A stretch of DNA of 64,000 nt. Source: Artemisia argyi (lineage: Eukaryota > Streptophyta > Magnoliopsida > Asterales > Asteraceae). The position numbers and the translations under genes are program-made. The stretch lies in the NCBI GenBank assembly GCA_030686995.1, contig CM060708.1, forward strand, positions 106,925,044 to 106,989,043. Direction: 5' to 3'. Shown in pieces: positions 34,682 to 46,606 of the stretch (positions within the stretch are counted from its first letter, which is position 1; each line of letters opens with the position of its first letter). A model generated the notes under the pieces. The model did not search any database. It saw only the letters and a program-made list of their open reading frames with translations, and was not told the origin of the DNA.

Positions 34682-36292
34682 CCTTTAAGTAAATGACTTG
34701 ACTGCCAAATTTATCTTTTCTTGTGTAATTAGTACATAACATACAAAGGTTTATAATTTAGTATATTTAATAGAAAAAATGATAGACACACAAAATAGTA
34801 AAATGTGATAATATATATAAGAAATCATCGACATTTTGGCTTTCTTTTTTTTTCTTTTTTACATATGTATGATTTATATATTGTTTATCAATTTAATGTC
34901 GAAGTTGATTTAATTTAACTAAAATTATTAACATGACAATAAATGATTTCATTAATCAAAATATTTTCACTTTAGTTAAGTCATGGTCGCATGCATAAAT
35001 TATATAGTGTTTATTTGCTTGTATGTGAACAAAATTATGGTTAAATTTTAGCTTAATATAATGGTTATAAATAAATTGTTATCCGAATACTCGCACAAAA
35101 CAACAATTTTTTGAGGCAAATAATTATATTTGTGAAATCGTGATGCTGGTTCGACTCTGACTCTTGATGCATAGCGTGTAATTTTTGAAATACAAAGTGT
35201 ATGTTTTTTAAAATTAATATAGTTCGCGTTTTTGAAAGCTGATAAGTTTAAAATTAATCAAAAAATACATAATTTAAGTTGCTAAATTTAAAAGTACTTA
35301 AGGGTAATTTAGGCAAACTATAAGATTTAAATGTTTATGCATGTAGATCTTAACACATATTATAATTTACAAAGCAGTCTACATGACCCGCTATTTATGA
35401 TGATTCAAACTCTGTATTTGTAGCAATCACTGAATGGTCTTTTCAGTTTTTCCTGAAATGACGCATGTTACTATGATGTGCATCTATTTTTCCTTTTATT
35501 AATTTTACAAACTTTCAATTTTTTTTTTTTTTTTTTATGTTGTGCACAATAAAAATAAAGAGTCCAATAACCTAATAATACAAAAATAAAAACAATGCAT
35601 AAAACTTATATGTAAACAAGCACATTATCTATAGCTAAATTTATCTAGTGACAATGTTATTGTTATGCATAACACTTGCAAGTTACAATGGAAACATAAT
35701 TGAGGTGAGCATGAAATTTAAGAAGTGCCCATTCTTAAGAATACTATTGAAATGTTGACTATGGATCTTCACAAGTAGAAATTTGAAGTAGTTTGTGTGA
35801 CATTTTCTTAATTCTTTAGTCGATATATTCTTTACTTGTGGGGGAGATGAATCATAGATCTCCTCGATTGCAAAGCAAAGGTCTCAATTTACTTTTTGTC
35901 TTTTACTCTAATCGGACAAAAGTATCTTCTCCCATCCCCATCATAAAGAAAAAAAAATAATATTTCGTATTTCTTTTACTATATATGTTTTCATCATTTC
36001 GTAACAATTGATTTTTTTATTGCATATACAGGACTCTTATGCATTATGTCGTGTTTTCAAGAAAAATGGCATATGTGTTGACCTCGACGATAATGGACAT
36101 ACTAGCATGATGGTATCACAATATTCTCCAACAATTACCAATTGCAATGACTATGAATCAATGTCGCCGGATGTTCCTGTAGCTTCATCGTCGTGCATAG
36201 AGGAAGACGATAAAGATGATTCTTGGATGCAGTTTATCACCGATGACCCATGGTGTTCTCCGAGTAGTCCACACGGGACATTAACTAATTAA
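32769..36292 (+). CDS. NAC domain transcription factor, three exons
   Basis: The exons are 32769-32925, 33360-33643 and 36032-36292, all with GT/AG borders, giving 233 residues. The first two exons encode the full NAC domain in order: [20 protein letters not shown] (A), [20 protein letters not shown] (B), [20 protein letters not shown] and [10 protein letters not shown] (C), [20 protein letters not shown] and MHEYRL (D), and [11 protein letters not shown] (E) at the exon 3 start. The exon pattern is the usual NAC one. The acidic Ser/Asp-rich tail of about 75 residues is the likely activation domain. From memory the domain is closest to the ANAC045/086/071/096 type, but that group's longer members have much longer tails. 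It acts in the nucleus on DNA as a dimer (family knowledge). Intron 2 is 2.4 kb with a long AT repeat. No disabling change is seen. Confidence 0.9.
34593..34679. repeat. (TA)n microsatellite in NAC intron 2
   Basis: An uninterrupted TA tract of about 87 bp within the second intron. Confidence 0.97.
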
Positions 36293-36316
36293 ACTCAAAT
36301 TAAAACATTTGTAACA

Positions 36317-36322
36317 AATAAA
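36317..36322 (+). terminator. Candidate polyadenylation signal of NAC gene
   Basis: AATAAA lies 25 bp after the NAC stop codon. This is close, but no stronger candidate is obvious nearby. Confidence 0.4.
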
Positions 36323-36707
36323 ATATACGTGAAGATAATTGCTTGACTCCTATACTATTGATAAATTGTAAGTTTTGTCTCTGAATTCTATACTTGTTTG
36401 TTTTACACTTATGCAATATAGTGCGAGCGGCTAAGACCAAGCAGCTGCTGACTTCTCATGGTTGATCATGGGTAGTTTTTATTTTTATGTTTTGAATGTT
36501 CCTTTTATTTTATTTTGGGTATGTTTTGCGACAAGTAGCAGTATCAGTAGGCAGTAAACAGTAGCAGTAAGCAGTAGCTGTTTGTTTAAAAAATATGTTC
36601 GTAGCAATAGCTGTAATTATAAAGAGTAAAATTATGAAAAAGAGCATATACAAATTAAAACAAAAATTATTGAACAAATAATAAAGTTATTATTTCTAAA
36701 GTACTCA

Positions 36708-38169
36708 TTACTTTACATGCTTGATATTACATAAACACAATGATACGCTAACTATAACGTATCTGCGACGTGCGTTCCATATTAATGTGGCAATATCAAT
36801 ACGAATTAGTTTCATCTCATTAGACGTTCCACTAGAAGTACCTTCATTATTTGTAACCGAGCCACAAACATCACGAAGTTCATCACATCCCATGTAATCT
36901 GGATGTTGTTTGAATGTAGTAAACACCATGTCTTCCTTGTCATTATTACGAATGTAGTTATGCAAAGCAAATTCGGGATAATTATATCATGTTGAGCTTC
37001 CACGTACACTATATTTAGGCATTCTCTCGAGTATTTTACATCGTTTCTTCAAAATTCCAAATGATCCAATAGCACTTCGTAAAGATGAATGAGAATGGTT
37101 GAAAGACTATTGCATGTTCTTAGGTGGCACATATTCAAATTGCGATTTATGATATCTTGTCTTTGGATATAGTACCAAACATCCCTTTCTATCAGGATAT
37201 CCTTTATCAACTAAATAATATTTACCTGTTAAAACTTTAAAATAAGTCGCTTGTAATTTATCATGAAGTTTTGGTATAATAACACATGCGTATAAAATTA
37301 CCTTCCGGCGGTTTTGGAAAGTTCATAGATCGATTGTTAATGGCATTGAGGAAAACATGTGTGTCATGTGTTGAACCATCCCATCTAACCGATATAAAGG
37401 TAAAACATAAATCAAAGTCATATACTGCCATCACATTGAAAGTAGATATCCCTTTTCTAACAATATAAGACAGTTGTTCTGTCTCTGGGATGCATGCCCC
37501 AATATGCGTACCATCAATACAGCTAATGCTATCCTAAATAATTGTTTTTAAGAAAATATCAATATATGGTATTAGTAATATAAATTTAGATAATGAAAAA
37601 TTAATTGGATACCTTGAAGTACGACATATATCTTTTATCATTCATGATTTGATGTGGTGTTAATTGAAAGGTTGGATCTTCGGATTTATCATCTCACGGG
37701 CTAGACCATGAAAGCCTTTAGATCTACTAGTTATTGCCTCTAGAACTTCATGAAAGACTCTACTGATAGTTTATCCTGAATGTTAAAAGCGCTCACCAAC
37801 ATCCCTATTAGACACCCCCAACGCAAGTGTATACACAAATATTCCCAACTTCTCGATAGCCATCATTTTATCACTAGACTTTAACCAGTAACTTGATTCC
37901 AGTTCCCCGCATAGTTTTAAAAATATGTTTGGATGCATTCTAAAAGCATTAACAGATCGGATAGGGTTACCATTTAATACTTCATTCATCCAAGCTTCTC
38001 CCGTTTGAGATGATGTCATGCACGGTTCCTTATGCATATATTTGTAATAGTAAGCGAAAACTAGATCGCATGAGTACAATGAGTCCATAAGAAAATGTAC
38101 ACAACCAAGTTTCCTTTTTCTATTTCTTCTTTCAATGTCCATTTCAACATCCACGTTGATTATATTCAC
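36708..38169 (-). pseudogene. PIF/Harbinger-type transposase relic
   Basis: The minus-strand frames read in order: a helical N-terminal part (FRMHPNIFLKLCGELESSYW, FVYTLALGVSNRDVGERF), then RVFHEVLEAITSRSKGFHGL, CIDGTHI (first catalytic Asp), FTFISVRWDGSTHDTHVF (second), a YYLVDKGYPDRKG block and a HNYIRNN block. This is the plant HARBI1/ALP1-like DDE nuclease layout. At least two in-frame stops near 37770, a frameshift near 37680 and another near 37290 inactivate it. An intron-like gap lies near 37535-37610. The enzyme would cut and join transposon ends in the nucleus with a Myb-like partner, whose relic lies upstream. Confidence 0.82.
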
Positions 38170-38443
38170 CTATATAAAACTGTATACATATGAGTAAAAA
38201 TAAAACATATTATTAAATCTCATAGTTTGTTCAAATAAGTCATACGCAAACATAAAAAAGTTCTCATATATATGGAGATCTACGATAACATTCGAATCCA
38301 AGTATAAAACAAGTTCATAATATTCAAATATAGCGCTAACCATGCGAAAAACGTAAACTGTCCAAATGAAAAGAAACAATCAAAAAAAAAAAGCAGAGTG
38401 TGAATATTATGAATTATTGGACACTTGAAAAAGATAAATCTAG

Positions 38444-39140
38444 TTGCCTCGATCTTGCTTATGTTGCAACCATTTTAGCCTAGCACTATCGTCTCGCATA
38501 GTCATAAACAATTCTCATTTCACAGCATCTTCAAACAAATCCATAGCAAGTTATAATAGAGGACTATCATTTGTCATCAATGTGCCATCTACCATGCCAT
38601 TAATGACATCCATACATCTAGCAACACAATAAGGATCATCTTTAGTAACACCAGAAACATCAGACTCTAGTATTTTAATAACACGATCTTTTTTTCCTCT
38701 TGTTTAGCCATGTACTCCTTAAATAATTTTGATCCTGCTGAGTCCCTCCCTTTTCGTTTCATCTCTACGGTTTTGGGTTTCATAGTCACATTGGTGGACT
38801 TGTTAGGTTGTCCAGAAATTCCAGTTTGGCATGATGTTGGGACATCTTGTCCTACATCTCTCATTAAATTTGGATAGAAATCATTCTCCTGAGCATCTAA
38901 ATGCTCAAAATACTGATTATATACTTCATACGCGTCGGCATTGTCATCAACATCTATAGCCGCATTCTTAACGTTAACATTAGGAACCTCACTTGATGTC
39001 TCTTTAACCATACCGGGTGCTACAACCATGGACCCATAAGCAATTGACTCCTCAAATAGTTGTTCCCATGCTTCTTGCAATTCTTTAGATGGCGGTTTTG
39101 TCCTAAAACTACTAACATCAGGGTTTTCCTACATAAGTAA
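38444..39140 (-). pseudogene. Myb/SANT-like partner protein of the Harbinger element, C-terminal part
   Basis: The minus-strand frame 39140-38667 starts after a plausible TAG splice acceptor with ENPDVSSFRTKPPSKELQ. It continues through ELQEAWEQLFEESIAYGS and a basic stretch (MKRKGRDSAGSKLFKEYM). A further frame to 38447 has KDDPYCVARCMDVIN, DLFEDAVK and RLKWLQHK, with two stops. This matches the C-terminal layout of plant Myb/SANT-like proteins that pair with PIF/Harbinger transposases. The N-terminal DNA-binding exon is not found, so the gene is 5'-truncated. Confidence 0.68.
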
Positions 39141-40901
39141 ACTATAAATTAGTATTTTTTTATAATATTAAATATGAGGTGTGATGTGACTCAATTATAG
39201 TTTTTTTGTTTTCCAAGGAAACACTTAGGAAAGTATTTCCCCGGGTCGTGTCCCAACGAAGTGTGAATTGAATTCGTCGTTCGGTTCGTGAATAAGTGTG
39301 ATGAATAGTGAGAAATAAAAGAGATTTTGGATATTAAAACTATGAATACCAAACATAAACTAAAAGCAATAAATCATGTAAAGTTCAAATAACCTAAAAA
39401 CGCAATCTTATCTAAAAACGAGCACTTACGACTAGAGGCAAACTAATTATATTAAGTAAAGATAATAAATCTAGTAGCAAACTTAATAATCTAAAATTAA
39501 TGATAAAAGCTAAAAATAACAAAATAAACTATGCTAATCAAGCAAATATGAGATAAATAATAAAAAGATATATTTGTTAAGCAAATTATAACGATCCTTA
39601 AGTGTGGTTTATTATTTTTATTAAGTCCTATATTGATGAATCAATATCTTATACTAATAATTTTCTCACAACTTTGGTTTATTTTGAAAATAATTTTTCA
39701 TTAAGAGATCAATATCTAGATTAAAATCCAATTATTCTCACGGATTTTGCCCATTTAAACAACCAAAATTTCAATCCAAGTAATTTAAAATTACTAACCA
39801 ATTTATATTCTATTTTTATAAAACTACACTTAATTCACATAAGAATCTACTCAACAAGCATATAAAAGATCTACTCAATACTCATGTTAATTAAACAAAT
39901 AAAAATAAATAATTCAACAAACATATTCATATTAATAAACTACTTAACTAGAAATGAAAAGGATGAGAAAATAGAACCTGATCTAAGAGATGAGATGAAA
40001 TTAACCACCCGATTTTATAAACTGTCAAATTATAAAGTTTACTTTTAAAAGCATTAATATAACCAAATAGCTAATAAAGTTGGTAACTTTATTAACTAAT
40101 TAGCTTTATTAATACTAAAAAACAATAAACTTTAGTAATAAGTTAGCTTATAAAACCCTTAAGCTCCTCGCCTTATGTTGAGAATGATGAGAAACTAAGA
40201 AAAATCAAAACTTTATGCAACATTAGTTCAAATAAGCTATCAAATAAACTAAATCTAGATTGAATAAGCTATAGATAAGCTAATCTAATCTAGAAAAACT
40301 AGTAATAGAACCAAAAAGCCAGGAAGCTAATAGATCTATACTAGTTATTAATCAACCAAAGCTAAAAAGCTAGATTGAATTGAAAATAAATAATTAATAA
40401 ATAAGCTAATTAGGTTTATTAATAAAAAGCTTTGTAATTAAAAATAGAGTACGAGAAATAAGCTAATATTAATAGATCTAATAATACTAAAAAAATGTCA
40501 AAAAGAAATTAAGAAAATAAAAAATATTTATTCAATAAGCTAATCTAATAAGCTATAATAAGTGATTAAGCTAAAATAGATTTTTAGATTAAAGGAAATG
40601 AAAATAAAAGAAGAGATGAGAAGAAGAGGTAAGCTAGGTAGGATAAATGATAAACTTCATCTTCATTAGTCTAATAAGCCAAAAGTTGATACAAGAAAAG
40701 CCCTTGAAATAAGATAGTTGAAAATAAGCTATTACAATACTACTAAAAAATAAGCTTGAACAATACAAAAGAAAATAAGCTCCTCTAAAATCTACTCCTA
40801 TATTAACTAAATTCTATTCCTACTATAAAAAGTGTGTGTGAAAAAAATGTGGACAATATGAATGCTGATGATGACAATTGATTGCATTTTATAGCCGACG
40901 T
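39141..40901. other. AT-rich spacer between Harbinger relic and copia A
   Basis: No gene is visible. AAGCTAATAA-like words recur throughout 40060-40780, including an inverted pair around 40070-40115. TTTCCCCGGGTCGTGTCCCA near 39236 recalls sequence seen in gypsy elements, but I could not assign it. Element boundaries are not identifiable. Confidence 0.5.
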
Positions 40902-41379
40902 TGTTGGGTTTTGGATTCTGCTGCTTGATGAAACTGCTGCTAAGGTGAGAATGCTGCTAAGGATAATGATACTGCTGCTGACATTGAAAGTACTGCTGTT
41001 GAAGAATGCTGCTTGTGGAAAGTACTTCTGAAGAGATATGCATGTATACGTATTAGATAAGTATGGAATAGATTGAGTGTATATCGTATGTATCTAGAAT
41101 ATTCTTATCTTGCATAGAAAGATATTGTAAACCTAGTAAGACTCCTTGGGCTATAAAAGGAAGATCCTAGGGTTAGTTTTGAGTACGTATTGTTTTAGTT
41201 TCGTTTACACTTCAAGGTTGTAAAACCCTAGCATTGTCGAGTGCTCGTATTAATAATATATTGAAGTGTTGATAGTTAATTGTTCTTCTTAAGTTAAGCT
41301 TTTATATTCCGCATTCTAGCTTAAGTGTTTAATTCAAGTCAATTTCTATATAAGATCGTTTGCTCAACTGGGATCAACA
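40902..41379 (+). mobile_element. Copia element A 5' LTR
   Basis: The segment TGTTGGGTTTTGG...GGGATCAACA (478 bp) has inverted ends TGTTG/CAACA, a GCTATAAAAGG box at about 41150, and a primer site 2 bp after its end. Its first 110 bp are crowded with CTGCTG words. Confidence 0.75.
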
Positions 41380-41381
41380 AG

Positions 41382-41393
41382 TGGTATCAGAGC
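41382..41393 (+). promoter_or_regulatory. Primer-binding site of copia A
   Basis: TGGTATCAGAGC matches the initiator tRNA-Met type site exactly. Confidence 0.92.
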
Positions 41394-41465
41394 TTGTGAT
41401 CTAGAAGTTGTAATCAAGAAGAAACTATTCCTTGCACGTTTGCTGTTCCAAATCAATTGCTGAAG

Positions 41466-42906
41466 ATGGGTGATGACACACATATGGTGACTGCTTCAAA
41501 GGTTTCCATGCTCAACCCTAAAGAATATGAGCTGTGGAAGATGAGGATAAGACAGTACATTCGCATGATTGACTTTAACATGTGGAATGTAATTATCAAT
41601 GGTGATTCTTTACCAAAGAAGGGTGCTGATGGAAAAGAGATACCAATCAAGACTGCTGAAGAGAACTCTTTAAGAAAGATAGAGATCAAGGCACATAGTA
41701 TTCTCTTAATGGGAATACCTAATGAATTTCAGTTGGACTTTGATAGTTGTGAGACCACAAAAGACTTGATGGATGCTGTTGAATTTAGGTTTGGAGGGAA
41801 TGATGCTACTAAGAAGTCAAGGAAAAACATGTTGAAGCATCAGTTTGAGAACTTTACTGTTGAAAGTGGAGAAAAGATAAATGGTACATACAACAGGCTT
41901 AATCAACTAGTCAGTCATTTAAAACTTGTTGGCTATGTGGTTCCACAAGAAGATGTAAACCTCAAGTTCCTTAGAAGTCTTGCACCTGAATGGAGTATGC
42001 ACACAGTTGTTTGGAGGAATAAGCCTGACTTTGAAACTATGAAGTTGGAAAGTCTCTATAACAACTTAAGAGTGTATGAACCAGAATTGACTTCTTCATC
42101 TACTTCATCTTCTGGTACACAAAATCTTTCCTTTGTATCTTCAAAGTAAAAAGGGTCTAAAGAATCTCACTTTACTGCTTATGGGGTATCTACTGCTGAT
42201 GGATCTGCTGCTAGTTCAAATGATAAGAATTCCACCAGTGATATTGCTTTGTGTGCATTCTTGGCTGATCTAACTACAAGTATAAGGTCACAGGTTATTA
42301 ATCAAGATTTGGATCAAATTGATCCTGATGATCTTGAAGAAATGGATCTTAAATGGCAAATGGCCATGTTGACCTTAAGGGTAAGAAAATTCTTGAAGAG
42401 AACTGGAAGAGAAGTCAAGTACAGGGCTAAAGAAAATGTTGGCTTTGACAAGTCAAAAATAGAGTGCTATAACTGCAACAGGAAGGGTCACTTTGCCAGG
42501 GAATGTAGAGCTCCAAAGAAGAATGATGAAGCTTCAAAGAAGACCACTGAAGAAACAAAGAATACCACTACTGCATTGGTATCTTGTGATGGATTGGGAG
42601 AGTATGATTGGAGTGATTTGGCTGATGAAGAACCAAACTATTCTCTAGTGGCTCAAGTCAAGCCTAAAGTGCATAACTTTGCACTTATGGCCTATGCATC
42701 ATCATCTTCTGGATCTGACTCTGAGGTATCTAATGATTCTGATTTATCTGTGTGTTCTTTTAAGTCATGTGCTGACACTGTAGAAGAACTTAAGTCTAGG
42801 AATGAGAGTCTAATTAGAGAAATTGAAAACCTAAAACTTGATAACTTAGGTTACAAAGTAGGTATTCAAAATGTTGAAAGAACACTTGAGTATCTAAAAG
42901 AGTGTG
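41466..42906 (+). pseudogene. Copia element A gag, first part
   Basis: One frame starts at ATG 41466 (MGDDTHMVTASKV) and runs to the LTR insertion with a single in-frame TAA at 42147-42149. It shows the plant copia gag core (WKMRIRQYIRM, FNMWNVI, then a helical region with GEKINGTYNRLNQLVSHL) and a zinc knuckle CYNCNRKGHFARECR near 42466. A Ser-rich part and a probable coiled coil at the end follow. The frame resumes at 48478 after the solo LTR and again at 50574. It would encode the particle shell protein. Confidence 0.85.
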
Positions 42907-43946
42907 TAGTAGCGTAGGGATTGCACCAGGCTTTACCTCTCGAGGTATCTCGAGAAGCTTACAACCCCCACCAGGCAGTGTACCTGATCGATGTAGTATA
43001 GTATAGTGACAAGTACCGGGGGATTGATCATTCAGCTAGGAATAGTGTCGCTAGGATTAGAAAACCTAAAGACTAGGTCTAGAGATGAGGGATGATTCTT
43101 TTTGTATTTTTTTAGTTTTTATATAAGCAAGTAAAAATCTCGGGTTTGAAGGAGTTGGGCGGAATTAGTTGCTAGTCAACTAACCCAATACTAAGATGCA
43201 ATCAAAATAAAATACTAGAAATGAAAATAAACTATATTAAACTAGAGTTGTGAGCAATATGTAACACCCCCAAAAATCGGGTCTAGCGGAAGCATACATT
43301 CATTTGGGTGCTACGAAATCGGTATCACAACACTAGGTACAAAGAACGATTTTTACCTCAACAGTTTAGAAGAAATTTCATATCAAAAGCATTATGTTTA
43401 CAACATTTCAAAAACAATGTGGAAACATAGGCCCATAAAAGAAATAAAATGGTCCCAAATACATCAGAGTCATCTATGACCATGCCATGTCTTGCCAAAA
43501 GCCTTCAATAGTAGTTATTGCCTTAAACCTGAAAATACATGCTAAAAAGTGTCAACACGAGGTTGGTGAGTTCATAGGTTTGTATAAATAGCAATTTAGT
43601 ATAAAAGAAATGTGAGTTCGATAAAAGTTATGTGACCATTGTGACGCTCACAATGTCATGAAAATATAGTTTACTTTCAAGTAAATGTAGTAAAGTTGAC
43701 CACAAGGTTTTCGAGTGTGAATAACCATTCACATACAAATCAAGTTCAGTTTTAGTGACTACTGCTTTACTCACAGTGTCATGAAAAATATCAGTAAAGT
43801 AGACCATAAGTGTTAAGCATAAAGTTGGACCATAGGCAAAGTATGCGATCATTACAATGAATATAATGTCACATAAAAGTAAAAGTCTATTACACTAGCA
43901 CTAAGTTCATGCAATCGAAGCTACGACAGTGTGCATGCTCTAGAAG

Positions 43947-44140
43947 CAGTGTTGCAAAAATCGGCCGAATCGGCCGATTAATCGGCGAGTAATCGCTAAT
44001 CGGTCTGCGACCTTGGAGAGTTTTACACGGAAATCGGCCGATTAATCGGCCGAGTCACAAAAATCGGCCGATTAATCGGTAAAAAATCGCTAATCGCCCC
44101 CCGACCGCCTCAGTACCGATTCACGATTTTTGCAACATTG
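43947..44140. mobile_element. Small hAT-like MITE
   Basis: The 194-bp element has inverted ends CAGTGTTGCAAAAATCG and its partner CGATTTTTGCAACATTG. It is flanked by the 8-bp duplication TCTAGAAG at 43939-43946 and 44141-44148. The inside is built from ATCGGCCGATTAATCGG-type palindromes. It has no coding capacity. The 8-bp duplication and the CA-start termini fit hAT. Confidence 0.82.
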
Positions 44141-46565
44141 TCTAGAAGCATGTTAAATATAAAGGCCCGGCAAGTGTTTATCCCGATACACTTGTAATCC
44201 GACATGTTATACGTTCGCGTTTGCCTATCCGGTCAAACCGAACGGGGGAGTCACCCACAATAGATCTATTTATAACATTCGCGCTTCCCAGCAGGAACTG
44301 ACGGTTCATGAGTTTGGGCAAAGTGGGATTCAAGGCTTAGGCTAATCCGCGTAATAGTTTAAATAAAGCATTAGTTTCAGTGTGGTCCATAAAAGTGTTT
44401 GCATAAAAGAAGTTGTCATTCAAGTGGTTGCGTAACAGCAATAGTTCATAAAGTGTGTTGCATACAAGCAATAACTCATAAAGTGTGTCGCATAAAAGCA
44501 AGAATTCATAAAGTGTTTGCACATTTCTCACCCCAAGTTTGTAAAGCAAAGTAAAGTAAAGAGTGTGGCTATAAACTTATAGTAATATGAAAATGTTTAG
44601 GGTACTTGTGAAAGTAAAAATAAGTATTTGAGCATGTATCTCCCCCAAAGAATTTATAAAGTAATTAAACGAGTAAAAGTAGGGCTATGACTCACCTCAT
44701 TAATTAAGTCACCTGATGTGAGTATGTCAGGTGGTAAATGTGCACGGCTCCGACACGCAACCTAGAATAGTATGGTATGGTTTTAGTCTAAGTCATTAAT
44801 TCAAATACATGCTGTAAAGTTTGGAACAAAGTTTCAATTGTTTCTCAATGTGTTTGTGTTATCGTAGCTTATGTGGATTTTTATAAGTTCAACAGGTCTC
44901 ATTGCTCATTGAGAAGTGTATATATATATAAAAAAAATGTTGTTGTGAAAACATTTATAAGTATTGGCTCTTGGAATCAAAGTGAAAATAATGTGTACGA
45001 ATATATCGTATAAGTGTTGGCTCGAAGGATAAATATATGACGTAAAGTATTTATTAATTTTGCTTGGCCTCGATATGTGTAAATGTATATGTTTATCGAT
45101 ATCGTGAGCAAATAATATATTTGGACAAATATATTATTCATAGTTTACGCAGATGTCGTCGTTAATTAAAAATATGTGTTAAACATATTTGCTTAGACGA
45201 AAAGTGGTAAAAATATATAAGTTATTTAAACCTCTAAATTTTATGAGAAAAACGTAGACTTGGTCCAAGTCGAGGGACTGAAATGGTAAAGATATTAAAA
45301 GTTTCGAAATTATAAGATTTTAAGAAAAAGTGATAGTTTGTTCAAAGTTGAGGGGCTGATGTTGTCGAAAACAATATAGGTTTCGAAGTTATATAAATTT
45401 TCAAGAAAAGTGACAACAATTAGAAGTGGAGGGGCTGAAAGTGTAAATATTGCAGAAATAACAAGAATATCAAAAATTTGACAAAGACCAGATTCGAACT
45501 CGAGTCTGGTGTGTAGCAAATGAACGCCCCAACCAGTGAGCCATAGGCTCTTTTGTGTTATAGTTTACCAAATAGTATATTTAAAGGATATCTGTGACAG
45601 TATTACATTTGGTTATAACATTCTCAGTATGCATGCGTTACGTTTTGTGTAAAGACTTTGCCATCTTTGTTTCATTTCAGTTTGCTAGCCTCTGTATCAA
45701 ATGAGTATTAAAGCTTATGAATAAGCAATAGAAAACCAAATAAGCACACATAAGTCGCACGACTTAAGTGAGTTTTATAACTCAAAATTCCAACAAAACC
45801 AAAGTATTCTTCTATGTTTATTACAAGGTTGCCGTATAAGTTTACGATCGAAAAGCCATGTTTTAAGTGTATAGCGAGTATTAAAAACGAGTTCAAAAAG
45901 CCATGTTTTACAATCGAAAGCTACCACATAAGCATACTAACACATTATAAAGATGACTAGTTCATAATGGTCAAGAAAAGCAAATGTTTCGATATGTTTT
46001 CATTTTAACGAGGCAAGTATATTTCAAGAATATAAGTTTTTGCAAATAAAGGTATTTGTATCGAACGAGATACATGTAAACAAGAGTATATATCAAGTGT
46101 GCTTACAATGATGAAGAGTGTACGAGTGAAAGACAAAGGGCCAAAGAACTTGTTTCGACTTGCTTTCCAAACTAAACCCGATAGCTTCCAAAGTGAAAAA
46201 CCCAATTACTTTTGCTTCGAAAACATTTATGTGTGCCCTTAGTTTATTTTGCTTTGTTTTGTAAGTAAAATGTGTGGGTTTTTAACTTGTCTAAGCTCAG
46301 TTATAAGAAGGGAAATAAGAGGGAAGTTTCAAGGATTTGGTTCAAGCATTAAATGAAAATGTACCACAAAACTAAGAGTGTGCGTTTTGTGTTTGTTTCG
46401 ATTTGCAGAAAAACAAGGAAAAAAAATGGAAAGCATGGGCTTGTGTCTCCATTGTCTCCATAAAACAAGGATACCATGTGGTTTGGGGTTGAGTGTTTCA
46501 GTCGAGAGACATGGGAGGAGGGGAAAAAGAGTTGACCAAGTACAAGCAAGTGTAATGAGTAGTTA

Positions 46566-46570
<5 letters not shown>

Positions 46571-46604
<34 letters not shown>
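46571..46604. repeat. Poly(T) tract
   Basis: A run of 34 T within the long solo LTR. Confidence 0.95.
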
Positions 46605-46606
<2 letters not shown>

